Source of the DNA: HyVt-105 sp049975425
GTDB lineage: Bacteria > Bacteroidota > Bacteroidia > Bacteroidales > VadinHA17
Length of the DNA stretch: 64,000 nt
Assembly (NCBI GenBank): GCA_049975425.1
Contig: JBNGDI010000015.1
Location: 7,286 to 71,285, forward strand
Direction: 5' to 3'
The notes under the pieces are model-generated. The model made no database searches. It had not been told where the DNA came from and saw nothing but the letters and a program-made list of their open reading frames with translations. Both the position numbers and the translations under genes were made by a program. Shown here in pieces: positions 1 through 9,502 of this stretch (position 1 is its first letter; each line of letters begins with the position of its first letter).

Positions 1-135
1 GGCACGTTCAAGCGTTTCCCGGCGAAGGGGATCGGGATCATAAAATCCTACCAGCCGAAAGGAAGGGATCCTCCTGATGATGTCAATGGCGTTGCTTCCG
101 TTGGCCTCACCGCCCAGGATGCCGATCTTGATCAT
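1..135 (-). CDS. Gfo/Idh/MocA-type oxidoreductase, N-terminal fragment
   Basis: The first 45 codons of a leftward gene that continues beyond the window. The product opens MIKIGILGG and continues to VGFYDPDPLRRE, the N-terminal NAD(P)-binding Rossmann strand-turn-helix followed by the second beta strand ending in Asp, as in the Gfo/Idh/MocA dehydrogenases. The glycine pattern is slightly unusual (G-I-L-G-G-E-A-N-G). The start is the ATG complementary to 133-135; no Shine-Dalgarno is evident. Substrate cannot be inferred from this piece. The fold assignment is an inference from a short stretch. Confidence 0.6.
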   Translation of the reverse strand, partial: MIKIGILGGEANGSNAIDIIRRIPSFRLVGFYDPDPLRRETLERA

Positions 136-226
136 CTTTCGTTCAGGTTTTTGCAAACATATTTCATTTAAACGGTTGCTTCCTGTTTTTTTTGCCTTAT
201 TTTTCAACGTTTTTGTGTTGAAAAAC

Positions 227-234
227 TAAATTTG
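227..234 (+). promoter_or_regulatory. TAnnTTTG -7 box upstream of pcm
   Basis: TAAATTTG matches the Bacteroidota sigma-70 -7 consensus. It ends only 8 nt before the ATG at 243, so the transcript would be almost leaderless; a second in-frame ATG at 258 would give a leader of about 18 nt. No convincing -33 TTTG at the right distance. Confidence 0.4.
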
Positions 235-242
235 TAGCCTGA

Positions 243-911
243 ATGAAAAACCGGGGAATGCACGACACATACCGCCATAAGGGATTGAGAAAGAAGCTGG
301 TAAATGAAGTTAGAAGCAAGGGGATCAGGGATGAAAGCGTGCTGGAGGCAATGAACCGTGTGCCCAGGCACCTGTTCATGGATTCGGGGTTCGTTCATTT
401 TGCCTACCGCGACCAGGCTTTTCCTATCGGTGCCGGACAGACGATTTCACAGCCCTATACGGTGGCTTTTCAAACCGAGCTGCTCCAGGTGCGGAAGCAT
501 GACAAGGTGCTGGAAATCGGTACGGGTTCTGGCTATCAGGCGGCTATTCTGGTGGAGATGGGAGCCAAAGTATATACTATTGAAAGACAGAAGGAACTCT
601 TTCTGAAATCTCAGTCATTGTTGCCTGCTATGGGATACAAACCCCGTTTTTTTTATGGTGACGGCTACGAGGGCCTGCCCGCCTTTGCTCCATTTGACCG
701 GATCCTGATCACGGCGGCTGCCGGGGAAATCCCCCCAAAGTTGCTGGAGCAATTGAAAACCGGGGGCAGAATGGTCCTCCCCCTGGGACGGGAAGGTTCA
801 CAGGTCATGACGGTGGTGGTGAAAACCGGGGAGGATGAATATGAGAAAGAGGAACACGGGTATTTTGTTTTTGTTCCCCTTCTGAAAGGAAAATCACAGG
901 ATAAACTGTAA
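243..911 (+). CDS. pcm: Protein-L-isoaspartate O-methyltransferase
   Basis: Repairs L-isoaspartyl residues in aged cytosolic proteins using S-adenosylmethionine. The 222-residue product has the family's PIGAGQTISQPYTVA segment near residue 60 and the SAM-binding VLEIGTGSGYQAA motif around residues 89-101, then an acidic end of strand two (YTIERQ). Length is normal. The start at 243 is the longest ATG; the ATG at 258 (MHDTYRHKG) is an equally good start and matches where related proteins tend to begin. It is followed 9 bp later by a metallo-beta-lactamase-fold hydrolase, so the two are probably co-transcribed. Confidence 0.93.
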   Translation: MKNRGMHDTYRHKGLRKKLVNEVRSKGIRDESVLEAMNRVPRHLFMDSGFVHFAYRDQAFPIGAGQTISQPYTVAFQTELLQVRKHDKVLEIGTGSGYQAAILVEMGAKVYTIERQKELFLKSQSLLPAMGYKPRFFYGDGYEGLPAFAPFDRILITAAAGEIPPKLLEQLKTGGRMVLPLGREGSQVMTVVVKTGEDEYEKEEHGYFVFVPLLKGKSQDKL

Positions 912-920
912 AAACTTATC

Positions 921-1559
921 ATGATTCATATCAGGACATTTGTATTCAATCCGTTCGGTGAAAACACCTTTGTACTGCATGACGATACCCTGGAGTGTGC
1001 TGTGGTGGACGCCGGATGCATAGATCCCGCGGAGGAAAAAGAACTGGAACAATTTATTGAGGAGCAGAGACTGAGGCCGGTTCTCCTGCTGAATACCCAC
1101 TGTCATGTGGATCATGTGGCGGGAAATGCTTTTATGAAGCAGCGGTACGGCCTGCTGGCGCGTTGCCACGAGGCCGATGCTTTTCTTCTGAAAGATGCGG
1201 CGGCACATGCGCGCATGTTCGGCCTGGAAACGGCAAATCCTCCGGAACCCGGTGAATTCATCCGGGAGGGTGAACGTATCAGATTCGGGGAAACAAGCCT
1301 GCAGGTGATCCATGTCCCCGGACATTCTCCGGGGGGAGTGGTCTTTTACAGTGCTGATGACCGCGTCCTGCTGGCAGGGGATGTCCTTTTCAAAGGAGGG
1401 ATAGGCCGCACAGACCTTCCCGGCGGAGACCACCGGGCCCTGCTGAAAAATATCCGTGAAAAATTGTTCACCCTACCCGAAGATACCCGGGTTTATCCCG
1501 GGCACGGACCCGCCACCACCATTGGGGCGGAGAAAACATCGAATCCCTTTTTCGTGTGA
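921..1559 (+). CDS. Metallo-beta-lactamase-fold hydrolase (glyoxalase II-like)
   Basis: A 212-residue binuclear metal hydrolase. Ligand motifs are all present: H60-x-H62-x-D64-H65 in THCHVDH, H135 in VPGHSPGG, D154 in LAGDVLF and H195 in YPGHGP. This set and the short length resemble YcbL/GloB-like thiolester hydrolases of cytosolic detoxification, but no dedicated glutathione-binding C-terminal domain is present, so the substrate is open. It follows pcm by 9 bp. Confidence 0.85.
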   Translation: MIHIRTFVFNPFGENTFVLHDDTLECAVVDAGCIDPAEEKELEQFIEEQRLRPVLLLNTHCHVDHVAGNAFMKQRYGLLARCHEADAFLLKDAAAHARMFGLETANPPEPGEFIREGERIRFGETSLQVIHVPGHSPGGVVFYSADDRVLLAGDVLFKGGIGRTDLPGGDHRALLKNIREKLFTLPEDTRVYPGHGPATTIGAEKTSNPFFV

Positions 1560-1681
1560 ACCTATTCTTTAACATGTACACTTTATGATTTTTGTCTGCA
1601 ATTTGACCGTTGTTCTTTGTTAATTTTATGCCTTTGTATATGCAGACTTGATTTCGGAAATTCATAAAAACTGATACTATT

Positions 1682-4564
1682 ATGCCCATGCAAGGATTTG
1701 TATCCCGCCATGTCGGACCCCGTGAAGAAGATATCCGGGAAATGTGCCGCGTAATCGGCGTGAAAAATACCGATGAACTGATTGACAAAACCATTCCTTC
1801 CACCATACGCCTGCGCTCACCGCTCAGCCTGCCACCGGGGATAAGTGAACACGAATATTTCCGCCGCATCAGGCAGATAGCGGCCAAAAACCGGATGTGG
1901 CGAACCTACATCGGGATGGGGTATTACGGAACCGTTTTTCCGGCGGTGATCCAGCGGAACATACTGGAAAATCCTTCCTGGTACACCTCTTATACTCCCT
2001 ATCAGGCTGAGATCAGCCAGGGACGGCTGGAAGCCCTCCTGAATTTCCAGACCGCGGTGATGGAGCTCACCGGAATGGAAATAGCAAACGCTTCACTGCT
2101 CGACGAATCAACCGCAGCAGCCGAGGCCATGATCATGCTTCATAACTCGCGCAGCCGGGAGGCTGTGAAAAAAGGAGCCAATAAATTTTTCGTCGACAAT
2201 CATGTCTTTCCCCAAACCCATGCTGTGCTTGCTACCCGTGCCGAACCTTTAGGGATAGAACTGGTTCCCGGCGATTACAGCGAAATGGCATTCGATGAGA
2301 TGACTTTCGGTGTGCTGGTGCAGTATCCTGCAGCCGACGGCGAGATCCGCGATTACCGGCCCATGGTGGAGAAAGCCCGTGAAGCCGGGGTGCCTGTGGT
2401 GGTGGCAGCCGATATCCTGAGCCTCGCCATCCTGACCCCTCCGGGGGAATGGGGGGCCGATGTGGTGGTGGGATCCACCCAGAGGCTGGGCCTGCCCATG
2501 GGATACGGAGGGCCCCATGCAGGGTATTTTGCAACGCTCGAAAAGTACAAACGCAATATTCCGGGCCGGATCATTGGGGTTACGGTAGACGCTGACGGAA
2601 ACCCCGCTATGCGGATGGCCCTGCAAACCCGTGAACAGCATATCAAGAGGGAGCGGGCAACGTCGAATATCTGCACGGCCCAGGCCTTGCTGGCTACCAT
2701 GGCCGGTATGTATGCAGTGTATCACGGTCCGGATGGACTGAAGGAAATTGCCGGAAGGATTCACAGGCAAACAGCCGCACTGTGTGCTGCGCTTGAAAAA
2801 ATCGGATATGTGAACGCCCACAGGGATTATTTCGACACCCTCTGCCTGAAACTGCCGGAAGGGATGACCGTTGATCACATCCGTGAAAAAGCCCGGGAGG
2901 CCGAGATCAATTTCCGCTATATCGATCATCAAACCCTGGGTATCAGCCTGGATGAAACCACCACGGAAAAGGACCTGATTGATGTGGTGGGTGTGCTGGC
3001 CAGGGCGGCCGGAGAAATCCCCGGTGTGCAGGTGCCTCTTCCCGGGGGAATGCAGTTTTCTTCTGTACACCGGCGGAAAGGGGAATTTATGCAGCAGCCG
3101 GTGTTCCATCGGTATCGTTCGGAAACCGAGCTGATGCGGTACATCAAAAAGCTGGAGCGGAAGGATTTCTCCCTGACCCATTCCATGATCAGCCTGGGGT
3201 CCTGTACCATGAAATTAAATGCAGCGGTGGAACTGCTACCCCTGAGCTGGCCCGAATTCGGGAATATCCATCCCTTTGTCCCTGCAGAACAGGCCGAAGG
3301 GTATCATCAACTGTTCCGTGAACTGGGAGAAGACCTCTGCGAAATAACCGGTTTCCCGGCCATTTCTTTTCAGCCCAATTCAGGGGCTGCCGGGGAATAT
3401 ACCGGCCTTATGGTGATCAGGGAGTATCATAAGAACCGGGGGGAAGGCCACCGGAATGTGGTGCTGATTCCTGCATCGGCCCACGGGACCAACCCGGCCA
3501 GTGCCGTTATGGCCGGCAGCCGGGTGGTGGTGGTCGATTGTGATGACCATGGCAATGTAAACCTGGAAAGTCTGAAAAAACTGGCGGAGGAACACCGGGA
3601 AAACCTCTCGGCTTTCATGGTAACCTATCCTTCCACCCACGGGGTGTTCGAAGAACATATCCGGGAAATGGTGAATGTGGTGCATGAGAACGGCGGACTG
3701 GTATACATGGACGGAGCCAACATGAATGCCCAGGTAGGTTTTACCAACCCGGCCGTGATCGGTGCCGACGTATGCCATCTGAACCTGCACAAGACTTTTG
3801 CCATTCCTCACGGTGGAGGCGGGCCCGGAATGGGCCCCATAGCCGTTGCAGCTCACCTGGCCGAATTCCTTCCCGGACACCCGGTGGTGAAAACCGGAGG
3901 AGAAAAAGGGATCAGGGCCATTGCCGCAGCCCCCTGGGGAAGTGCCAGCATCCTGCCCATATCCCATGCCTACATCAAATTGCTGGGAGGAGAAGGACTG
4001 ACACATGTCACCCGGCTGGCTGTTTTGAATGCCAATTACCTGGCCGCCTCCCTGAAAAACATGTATAAAATCCTGTATACCGGCAAAAAGGGTTTTGTGG
4101 CCCATGAGATGATCGTCGATTGCCGGCCTTTCAAAGCACTGGCTGGTATTACCGAAACCGACATTGCCAAACGGCTGATGGACTTTGGTTTTCATGCACC
4201 CACCCTTTCTTTTCCTGTGCACGGGACCCTGATGGTTGAACCCACGGAAAGTGAATCGAAGGGGGAACTGGACCGGTTTATCACGGCTATGAAACAGATT
4301 TATGCCGAGATTATGGAAGTAAAGGACGAGAAAACGGATGCAGAGGATAATGTGCTGAAGAACGCGCCCCATACGGTTACCATGGTTTGCGCCGACGACT
4401 GGTCCCGGCCTTATTCACGGCAGAAAGCGGCTTTTCCGGCCGAATGGCTGGCTGAAAACAAATTCTGGCCTGCCGTACGGCGGGTGGATGATGCCTGGGG
4501 CGACCGCAACCTGATGTGTTCGTGCTCGGCCATCGAAGAGGTGAAGCAGGAAAAGACGGAGTAA
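1682..4564 (+). CDS. gcvP: Glycine dehydrogenase (decarboxylating), P-protein
   Basis: Decarboxylates glycine and transfers the aminomethyl group to the lipoyl H-protein in the glycine cleavage system. The 960-residue single-chain form contains both halves found as separate subunits in some bacteria. The PLP-binding lysine is K704 in HLNLHKTFAIPHGGG. Other hallmarks are the glycine-rich GGGGPGMGP segment and the SCTMKLNA motif. No gcvT or gcvH is adjacent; lpdA, the possible L-protein, lies 46 kb away at 50509. The start ATG at 1682 is followed by another at 1688. The gene converges on ddl with a 19-bp gap and no visible terminator. Confidence 0.97.
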   Translation: MPMQGFVSRHVGPREEDIREMCRVIGVKNTDELIDKTIPSTIRLRSPLSLPPGISEHEYFRRIRQIAAKNRMWRTYIGMGYYGTVFPAVIQRNILENPSWYTSYTPYQAEISQGRLEALLNFQTAVMELTGMEIANASLLDESTAAAEAMIMLHNSRSREAVKKGANKFFVDNHVFPQTHAVLATRAEPLGIELVPGDYSEMAFDEMTFGVLVQYPAADGEIRDYRPMVEKAREAGVPVVVAADILSLAILTPPGEWGADVVVGSTQRLGLPMGYGGPHAGYFATLEKYKRNIPGRIIGVTVDADGNPAMRMALQTREQHIKRERATSNICTAQALLATMAGMYAVYHGPDGLKEIAGRIHRQTAALCAALEKIGYVNAHRDYFDTLCLKLPEGMTVDHIREKAREAEINFRYIDHQTLGISLDETTTEKDLIDVVGVLARAAGEIPGVQVPLPGGMQFSSVHRRKGEFMQQPVFHRYRSETELMRYIKKLERKDFSLTHSMISLGSCTMKLNAAVELLPLSWPEFGNIHPFVPAEQAEGYHQLFRELGEDLCEITGFPAISFQPNSGAAGEYTGLMVIREYHKNRGEGHRNVVLIPASAHGTNPASAVMAGSRVVVVDCDDHGNVNLESLKKLAEEHRENLSAFMVTYPSTHGVFEEHIREMVNVVHENGGLVYMDGANMNAQVGFTNPAVIGADVCHLNLHKTFAIPHGGGGPGMGPIAVAAHLAEFLPGHPVVKTGGEKGIRAIAAAPWGSASILPISHAYIKLLGGEGLTHVTRLAVLNANYLAASLKNMYKILYTGKKGFVAHEMIVDCRPFKALAGITETDIAKRLMDFGFHAPTLSFPVHGTLMVEPTESESKGELDRFITAMKQIYAEIMEVKDEKTDAEDNVLKNAPHTVTMVCADDWSRPYSRQKAAFPAEWLAENKFWPAVRRVDDAWGDRNLMCSCSAIEEVKQEKTE

Positions 4565-4583
4565 GAAAAGGCAGGGTTTTTCT

Positions 4584-5579
4584 TCAGGAAAGGGAGTGTT
4601 TCCTCCGGATACAATCCTCAACCATTTCCCCGAAAATCCGGCCGGGTTCCAGCCCGGCGGCCCTGATCATTTTGGGGACAATGCTTTCGGCACTCAGCCC
4701 GGGGATAGTATTGACTTCCATGAACCAGATCTCTTCGGGGGTCCATATATAGTCGATCCTGACGAGTCCCCGGCAATTGAGCAGAGAATAGATGCGTGAG
4801 GACATTTCCTGGCACCTGCGGGCTACTTCATCCGGAATCCGGGCGGGAACGATTTCATCGGCCATGCCCGGAGTGTATTTGGCCTCAAAATCAAAGAAGT
4901 CGTTTTTACTGACAATCTGGCAAACAGGGAGAATATAGTCTTTTTCCATGGTTTTCATCAGCCCGCAGGTAATCTCCGTCCCCTCCAAAAAGGTTTCCAC
5001 CAGGGCTATGTCGTCTTCCCCGAATGCTTTTTCAAGAGCCGCAGGAAGATCTCCGGACCGGGTTACCTTGCTGATCCCGAAACTGCTTCCCCCTTCGTTG
5101 GGTTTGACAAAACAGGGTAAGTCCACTTCACTGAGCAGATCTTCTGCACGATAGAAGTTGCCTTTTTGCACCTGTACCGTTCTGGCATACCGGAAACCGA
5201 AAGGAGCCAGGAACTGTTTGCAGGCCATTTTGTTAAACGTCAGGGCGGAAGCCAGCCTGCCGCTGCAGGTATAGGGGATGTTCAGCATATCCAGGTACCC
5301 CTCGAGCTGCCCGTCTTCCCCCGGTGCCCCGTGGATGGCTATGAAGGCGGCATCGAATTGTATTTTCTTCCCTTCGTGAAGGATGCTGAAGTCGTTCTTA
5401 TCCACCGGCGAAGGTTCCCCGGTGGCGGGATGATACATCCATTGTTCGCGGGTGATCAGAATGGGGAACACATCATACCGTGTTGAATCCAGGGCCCGGG
5501 CAATCTGCTTTGAACTGTTCAGCGATATCTGGTATTCCTGGGAATAGCCTCCGGTGACCAGCGCGATTTTTTTCTTCAT
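4584..5579 (-). CDS. ddl: D-alanine--D-alanine ligase
   Basis: ATP-dependent ligation of two D-alanines for peptidoglycan precursors. The 331-residue ATP-grasp enzyme begins MKKKIALVTGGYSQEYQISL, as expected for Ddl, and carries IHGAPGEDG, FVKPNEGGSSFGISKV and the Mg-binding end RIDYIW...FMEVNTIPGLS. The ATG at 5579 is chosen over an upstream extension because a strong GGAGG precedes it and family similarity begins there. It is the last gene of the leftward PASTA / T9SS / rluD / ddl operon, 28 bp after rluD. Its product is the substrate of the MurF half of the fusion at 26372. Confidence 0.95.
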   Translation of the reverse strand: MKKKIALVTGGYSQEYQISLNSSKQIARALDSTRYDVFPILITREQWMYHPATGEPSPVDKNDFSILHEGKKIQFDAAFIAIHGAPGEDGQLEGYLDMLNIPYTCSGRLASALTFNKMACKQFLAPFGFRYARTVQVQKGNFYRAEDLLSEVDLPCFVKPNEGGSSFGISKVTRSGDLPAALEKAFGEDDIALVETFLEGTEITCGLMKTMEKDYILPVCQIVSKNDFFDFEAKYTPGMADEIVPARIPDEVARRCQEMSSRIYSLLNCRGLVRIDYIWTPEEIWFMEVNTIPGLSAESIVPKMIRAAGLEPGRIFGEMVEDCIRRKHSLS

Positions 5580-5607
5580 ACAACCTCCTTCAGGGGCAAA
5601 ATTACAA

Positions 5608-6669
5608 TTAAATCGTATCATCCTGCCTGCCCGAAAGATATTTTCTCCATTTGCCAATCACCTGCTGCATGTCGTCCGGAAGTTCCGAATCAAATGCCAT
5701 TCTCCGGCTTGTGACCGGATGGTCGAAGGCCAGAGAGCGGGCATGCAGGGCCTGGCGGGGGAGGATGCGGAAGCAGTTCTCGATAAATTGCTTGTATTTG
5801 CTGAAGGTTGTCCCTTTCAGAATGCGGTCGCCTCCGTAAACCGGGTCGTTGAACAGGGGGTGTCGGATGTGCTGAAAATGGACCCGGATCTGGTGTGTCC
5901 GGCCGGTTTCCAGCTTGCATTCCACCAGGCTCACATACCCCAGTTTCTCGGTTACACGGTAATGGGTAACGGCCGGTTTCCCTTCGGAGCCATCGGGGAA
6001 AACGTGCATGCGGATGCGGTCTTTCGGATTCCTGCCGATGTTTCCTTCAATGGTCCCTTCCTCCGGATCGGGAATGCCCCACACCAGTGCGATGTACTTC
6101 CGGTCGGTTGTCCGGTTGTAAAACTGGCGGGCCAGGTGGTTCAGGGCAATCTCCGTTTTGGCCACCACCATGATGCCGGTGGTATACCGGTCGAGCCGGT
6201 GTACCAGACCCGGACGCAGTTCGCCCGGTTTAAACAGCGGGGCATCCTGCAGATGATAGGCAAGGGCATGCACCAGGGTGCCACTGTAATTCCCGTGACC
6301 CGGGTGCACCACCATACCTGCCTCCTTGTTGATCACGATCAGGTGCTCGTCCTCGTACACGATGTCCAGAGGGATATTTTCCGGGACAATCTCGCGGTCC
6401 ACCGGAGGGTAGGCCAGCACAATGCTGATGACATCTCCCGGCTTGACTTTATAATTTGGTTTTACGGGCTGGTTGTTCACCAGAATATTCCCTGCCTGGG
6501 CAGCTGCCTGGATACGGCTCCGTGAGGTGTTCTGCATCCGGTTAGTGAGGAATTTGTCAATCCGGAGCAGTGCCTGGCCCGGGTCTGCCTCAAAACGGTA
6601 ATGTTCATACAGGTCCTGGGAATCGTCCCACGTCTCTTCCGAATGATTCCGGTTAGTCAAACCATTCAC
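5608..6669 (-). CDS. RluA-family pseudouridine synthase (RluD-like)
   Basis: A 353-residue pseudouridine synthase with an N-terminal S4 RNA-binding domain (about residues 33-90, RIDKFLTNRMQNTSRSRIQ) and the catalytic motif GLVHRLDRYTTG with D160. Probably modifies 23S rRNA, as RluD does. The start is GTG at 6669, whose first base is the last base of the preceding gene's TAG (TAGTG), which implies translational coupling; there is no in-frame ATG until residue 45, inside the S4 domain. Position beside ddl and a PASTA gene is a Bacteroidota arrangement. Confidence 0.9.
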   Translation of the reverse strand: MNGLTNRNHSEETWDDSQDLYEHYRFEADPGQALLRIDKFLTNRMQNTSRSRIQAAAQAGNILVNNQPVKPNYKVKPGDVISIVLAYPPVDREIVPENIPLDIVYEDEHLIVINKEAGMVVHPGHGNYSGTLVHALAYHLQDAPLFKPGELRPGLVHRLDRYTTGIMVVAKTEIALNHLARQFYNRTTDRKYIALVWGIPDPEEGTIEGNIGRNPKDRIRMHVFPDGSEGKPAVTHYRVTEKLGYVSLVECKLETGRTHQIRVHFQHIRHPLFNDPVYGGDRILKGTTFSKYKQFIENCFRILPRQALHARSLAFDHPVTSRRMAFDSELPDDMQQVIGKWRKYLSGRQDDTI

Positions 6670-8522
6670 TATTTTATGATCATGAATTTATGATTTTCTA
6701 TCCGGTTGTTATCCCTTTCTACCATCAGAAAATAAAATCCGGCAGGAAAAGAGGACAGGTCAATCCGGTCGGGGATTTCTGTGTACATCCGAATGATCTG
6801 GCCCTGGCTGTTGATGAGGGTGATCCTCCTGATTTGTTCGTGAATCTGTCCCGGTATGTGAAGGGTAATGTATGCATCGGCCGGATTGGGATACAGAGTG
6901 ATGAGCGGTTCTTCCGACAGATGGGGGTTTCCTGAAACAAGGGGCGAACCGAGAATGGGCCGAACCATGAGGGATAAGTTTAGGGAGGTGTTTTTCCATT
7001 CCCCGCTTCCGGGAGCATAATAAAACAGGTGTTGTGACCGGTCGCGGTTCAGGTCGGCTCCGATATTGAGACCCTGGTCGGTTGACTGAATATATCCCAC
7101 GTAGAAGTTGCCCGATACTTCCACTGGTTCTTCAAGAGGGATGGTGTGGAAACCGAGCAGTTTTTCCTTCGTTTCGGGAACAGTACATTCCTGTGAGTAG
7201 ATCAGGTTCCCCGGGAATCCGTCCTGATCGTCCCATACGGCCAGTGTAAAAGGATCCTGGCCGGATCCCTGGTAGGTGGAATTGAACAGGATATCCACAG
7301 CCCGCAGGGAGTCGGTGAGATAGGTTTTATAACGCAAAGCCACCATGGCTCCCGCCATTCCCTCCCCGTTTACCAGGTAACCGCTTTCCGGGGAGCCGTC
7401 GTCATAGGAATAATAATTATTAAATCGCTGATAATACCTGATGGTGTCGTTTCCTCTGAAATCAAGCGGATCGGTGTTCAGGTAACTTTTCACCTCGAAA
7501 AGGGCGCTGTCGGTTGCAGGGGAAGAAAAGGTGTACACCAGTTTCGAACCGTATTTTATTACCTCCTGGGCTTCAATATTGTCGGCACCGCCGCTGTAGT
7601 AATAAACCTGACTTTGATCCAGGGAGTCGCGTATTTTGAAATAGCGGGTAACGTTGGTGAGTGTGCCGTTGTTCCGGTAGGTGATGTATATGCTGTCGTA
7701 CATTTCCTGTAACCGGGCGGCCGACCAGTGGTGCCATGGGATGGCTTCATAATTCACCAGCAGGGAGTGCAGGGGTTCCACAAAAGCCACATCGCGGTAC
7801 ACCGTATCGTTCTCTGAGCGGTCTTTGTCAAGGAAGATGTAATCCAGGTGCCAGATATCCTGGTTTCCGGCCATGCCTTCCAGACCGGGAGGAACCAGGA
7901 TGCTGGCATAATTTCTGAAACGGAACTGGAATCCTTTGACCAGGAACCGTGGATCATCCACCGGAAGAATTACGTGGTGGAAGGTATCTGATTCGAATCC
8001 CGGCGTACTCCACACCTTCTCCCATTCGGGTACCAGCGGCGACCTGAATTCGAGCAGCAGGCTATCCTGTGACTCCGGGGGATTGACCCTTCCACCCGGC
8101 TGGTAAAAGAAACTGAGGAATACTCCCGATCCCGCCGGCAGATCAAGATTGATGGGTGCAGACGTGAGCGATTCGGCCATAAAAGGGGTGGTGGTGGCAT
8201 AGGGATAAACCGTGCCGGCGGAATCAAGCACATCCAGGCTTGCCACTCCAATACTGACCATCTGGAGTGCCATTTCGGAATTAATGTAGGCTCCCATGTC
8301 TAACCATTTGGTCTGGTCGGGATATACGCCCGGTATGGAAAAATCGTCGAAAAAAGGAAGCTCCAGGGTATCCCGGGTGGTGATTTCCTTTTTTTCCTGC
8401 AGGAAACGGGCCTTCTGCTGATACAGAACGGGGTTGAATCCGAACAGGGTAAGATTTTCCTGGGCTGACAGTTCCAGACCGAAAAGAAACAGCAGGGTAC
8501 TATGGATCCATATTTTCTTCAT
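6669..8522 (-). CDS. Secreted protein with T9SS type A sorting domain
   Basis: A 617-residue exported protein. The N-terminus is a signal peptide (MKKIWIHSTLLFLFGLELSAQ) and the last ~75 residues form a T9SS type A C-terminal domain: LYPNPADAYITLHI, then a RITLINSQGQII strand and IDLSSFPAGFYFLMV before a basic end. The body is beta-rich with no catalytic motif recognised; a FFDDFSIPGVYPD segment follows the signal. It overlaps the upstream PASTA gene by 23 nt and shares one base with the rluD start, so it sits in the middle of a housekeeping operon, which is unusual for a secreted cargo. Confidence 0.85.
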   Translation of the reverse strand: MKKIWIHSTLLFLFGLELSAQENLTLFGFNPVLYQQKARFLQEKKEITTRDTLELPFFDDFSIPGVYPDQTKWLDMGAYINSEMALQMVSIGVASLDVLDSAGTVYPYATTTPFMAESLTSAPINLDLPAGSGVFLSFFYQPGGRVNPPESQDSLLLEFRSPLVPEWEKVWSTPGFESDTFHHVILPVDDPRFLVKGFQFRFRNYASILVPPGLEGMAGNQDIWHLDYIFLDKDRSENDTVYRDVAFVEPLHSLLVNYEAIPWHHWSAARLQEMYDSIYITYRNNGTLTNVTRYFKIRDSLDQSQVYYYSGGADNIEAQEVIKYGSKLVYTFSSPATDSALFEVKSYLNTDPLDFRGNDTIRYYQRFNNYYSYDDGSPESGYLVNGEGMAGAMVALRYKTYLTDSLRAVDILFNSTYQGSGQDPFTLAVWDDQDGFPGNLIYSQECTVPETKEKLLGFHTIPLEEPVEVSGNFYVGYIQSTDQGLNIGADLNRDRSQHLFYYAPGSGEWKNTSLNLSLMVRPILGSPLVSGNPHLSEEPLITLYPNPADAYITLHIPGQIHEQIRRITLINSQGQIIRMYTEIPDRIDLSSFPAGFYFLMVERDNNRIENHKFMIIK

Positions 8523-9342
8523 TTCCCGGCGGGAGGTTTAGGTCGAGGGTGTCTTTCCCGGGCAGCAACAGCGAATCGAGGGTAAGCCAAACATAAACTG
8601 GAGTGCCCAGCTGCACCTGATTTTCCTCGGTGTGTACCGGAACCTGTTTCCACACAAAGGCCTGCAGGGAGTCTTTCAGGGTTTCCACTGTTTCGTCGAA
8701 CGTTACGGCGCCCAGGTTGAGTGAAGCATTCAGGATTCTACGTTTTGCCTCCTCGAGCCTAAGGGCGATCAGGTCGGGGGGTATGGTTTTTCTGTTGCTG
8801 AGCCCCTGTCCCAGGTCGAGGTCAATGGCCGAGCCTTTGACCACGTTTTTCCCGGGCTGAATTTCCTGCCCATTATATTTGATCCGCAAAACATTGTTGA
8901 TGGCTATGTCGGGATAATAGTTCAGCTTTCCCACCATCAGCCCGTTGTTTTCCAGAATGGCCCGGGCCTGCCTCAGGCTGTTGCCGATAATATTCGGAAC
9001 GGCCACCGAGTCGGGCAATACGGCATTCATGGTAAGGAAAATTTTCCTGTCTTTTTTCACACGGGTACCGGGGCGTGGATTTTGTTCGTACACGGTGCCC
9101 CTGGGAACCAGGTCGGTATAGGCGCTGTCGAATACCACATACCGCATTTTATTTTTTTTTACGATCTCTTCCACCTCATCCAGGGTAAGGGCGGTAAGGT
9201 CGGGTACAGGTCGCGATTTTCCGTGGTAAGTATACAGGTGCAGCCAGAGGAGGGTGCCCAGTACAATGACCACGGCCGCAATAACGGCGAAAAGAAGATG
9301 TTTCAGGAAGATCCTGCTGAAAATGAACTGACGGAATTTCAT
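8500..9342 (-). CDS. Membrane-anchored PASTA-domain protein
   Basis: A 280-residue protein with one N-terminal membrane segment (about residues 14-36) followed by three PASTA repeats at roughly 44-107, 113-179 and 187-256, recognisable by VPDLTALTLDEVEEI, VPNIIGNSLRQARAIL and PPDLIALRLEEAKRRI. PASTA domains bind uncrosslinked peptidoglycan in kinases and penicillin-binding proteins. No kinase or transpeptidase domain is present, so it is a stand-alone cell-wall binder. It heads the operon leading to ddl, which supports a role in wall synthesis or sensing. Confidence 0.88.
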   Translation of the reverse strand: MKFRQFIFSRIFLKHLLFAVIAAVVIVLGTLLWLHLYTYHGKSRPVPDLTALTLDEVEEIVKKNKMRYVVFDSAYTDLVPRGTVYEQNPRPGTRVKKDRKIFLTMNAVLPDSVAVPNIIGNSLRQARAILENNGLMVGKLNYYPDIAINNVLRIKYNGQEIQPGKNVVKGSAIDLDLGQGLSNRKTIPPDLIALRLEEAKRRILNASLNLGAVTFDETVETLKDSLQAFVWKQVPVHTEENQVQLGTPVYVWLTLDSLLLPGKDTLDLNLPPGNEENMDP

Positions 9343-9388
9343 AACCGCTGGCGGGAGTTTTTTCAGTTTCTTTATATGAACGTGGGAA

Positions 9389-9396
9389 CAAAGATA
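9389..9396 (-). promoter_or_regulatory. TAnnTTTG -7 box upstream of the PASTA-ddl operon
   Basis: Reads TATCTTTG on the minus strand, 46 nt before the ATG at 9342. No TTG at a suitable -33 distance was found. Confidence 0.4.
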
Positions 9397-9444
9397 AAAT
9401 TATCTGTTGTTTAACCGGAGGTGCGGGAGGATGAAAATATTTGC

Positions 9445-9478
9445 AAAAAAAAAGTAAAGGGGGTTCCTTTACTTTTTC
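9445..9478 (-). terminator. Intrinsic terminator after rpmH
   Basis: An 8-bp perfect stem (AGTAAAGG / CCTTTACT, 9453-9460 and 9466-9473) with a 5-nt loop. Read leftward it is followed by nine T residues, so it ends transcription of rpmH, whose stop is about 25 bp upstream. Confidence 0.8.
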
Positions 9479-9502
9479 AGGGTGATTTTATGGAAAAACC
9501 GG

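Noticed and set aside
3380..4372. Antisense ORF of 330 codons opposite gcvP
   Set aside because: gcvP is an unambiguous full-length gene here and the antisense frame shows no family motif.
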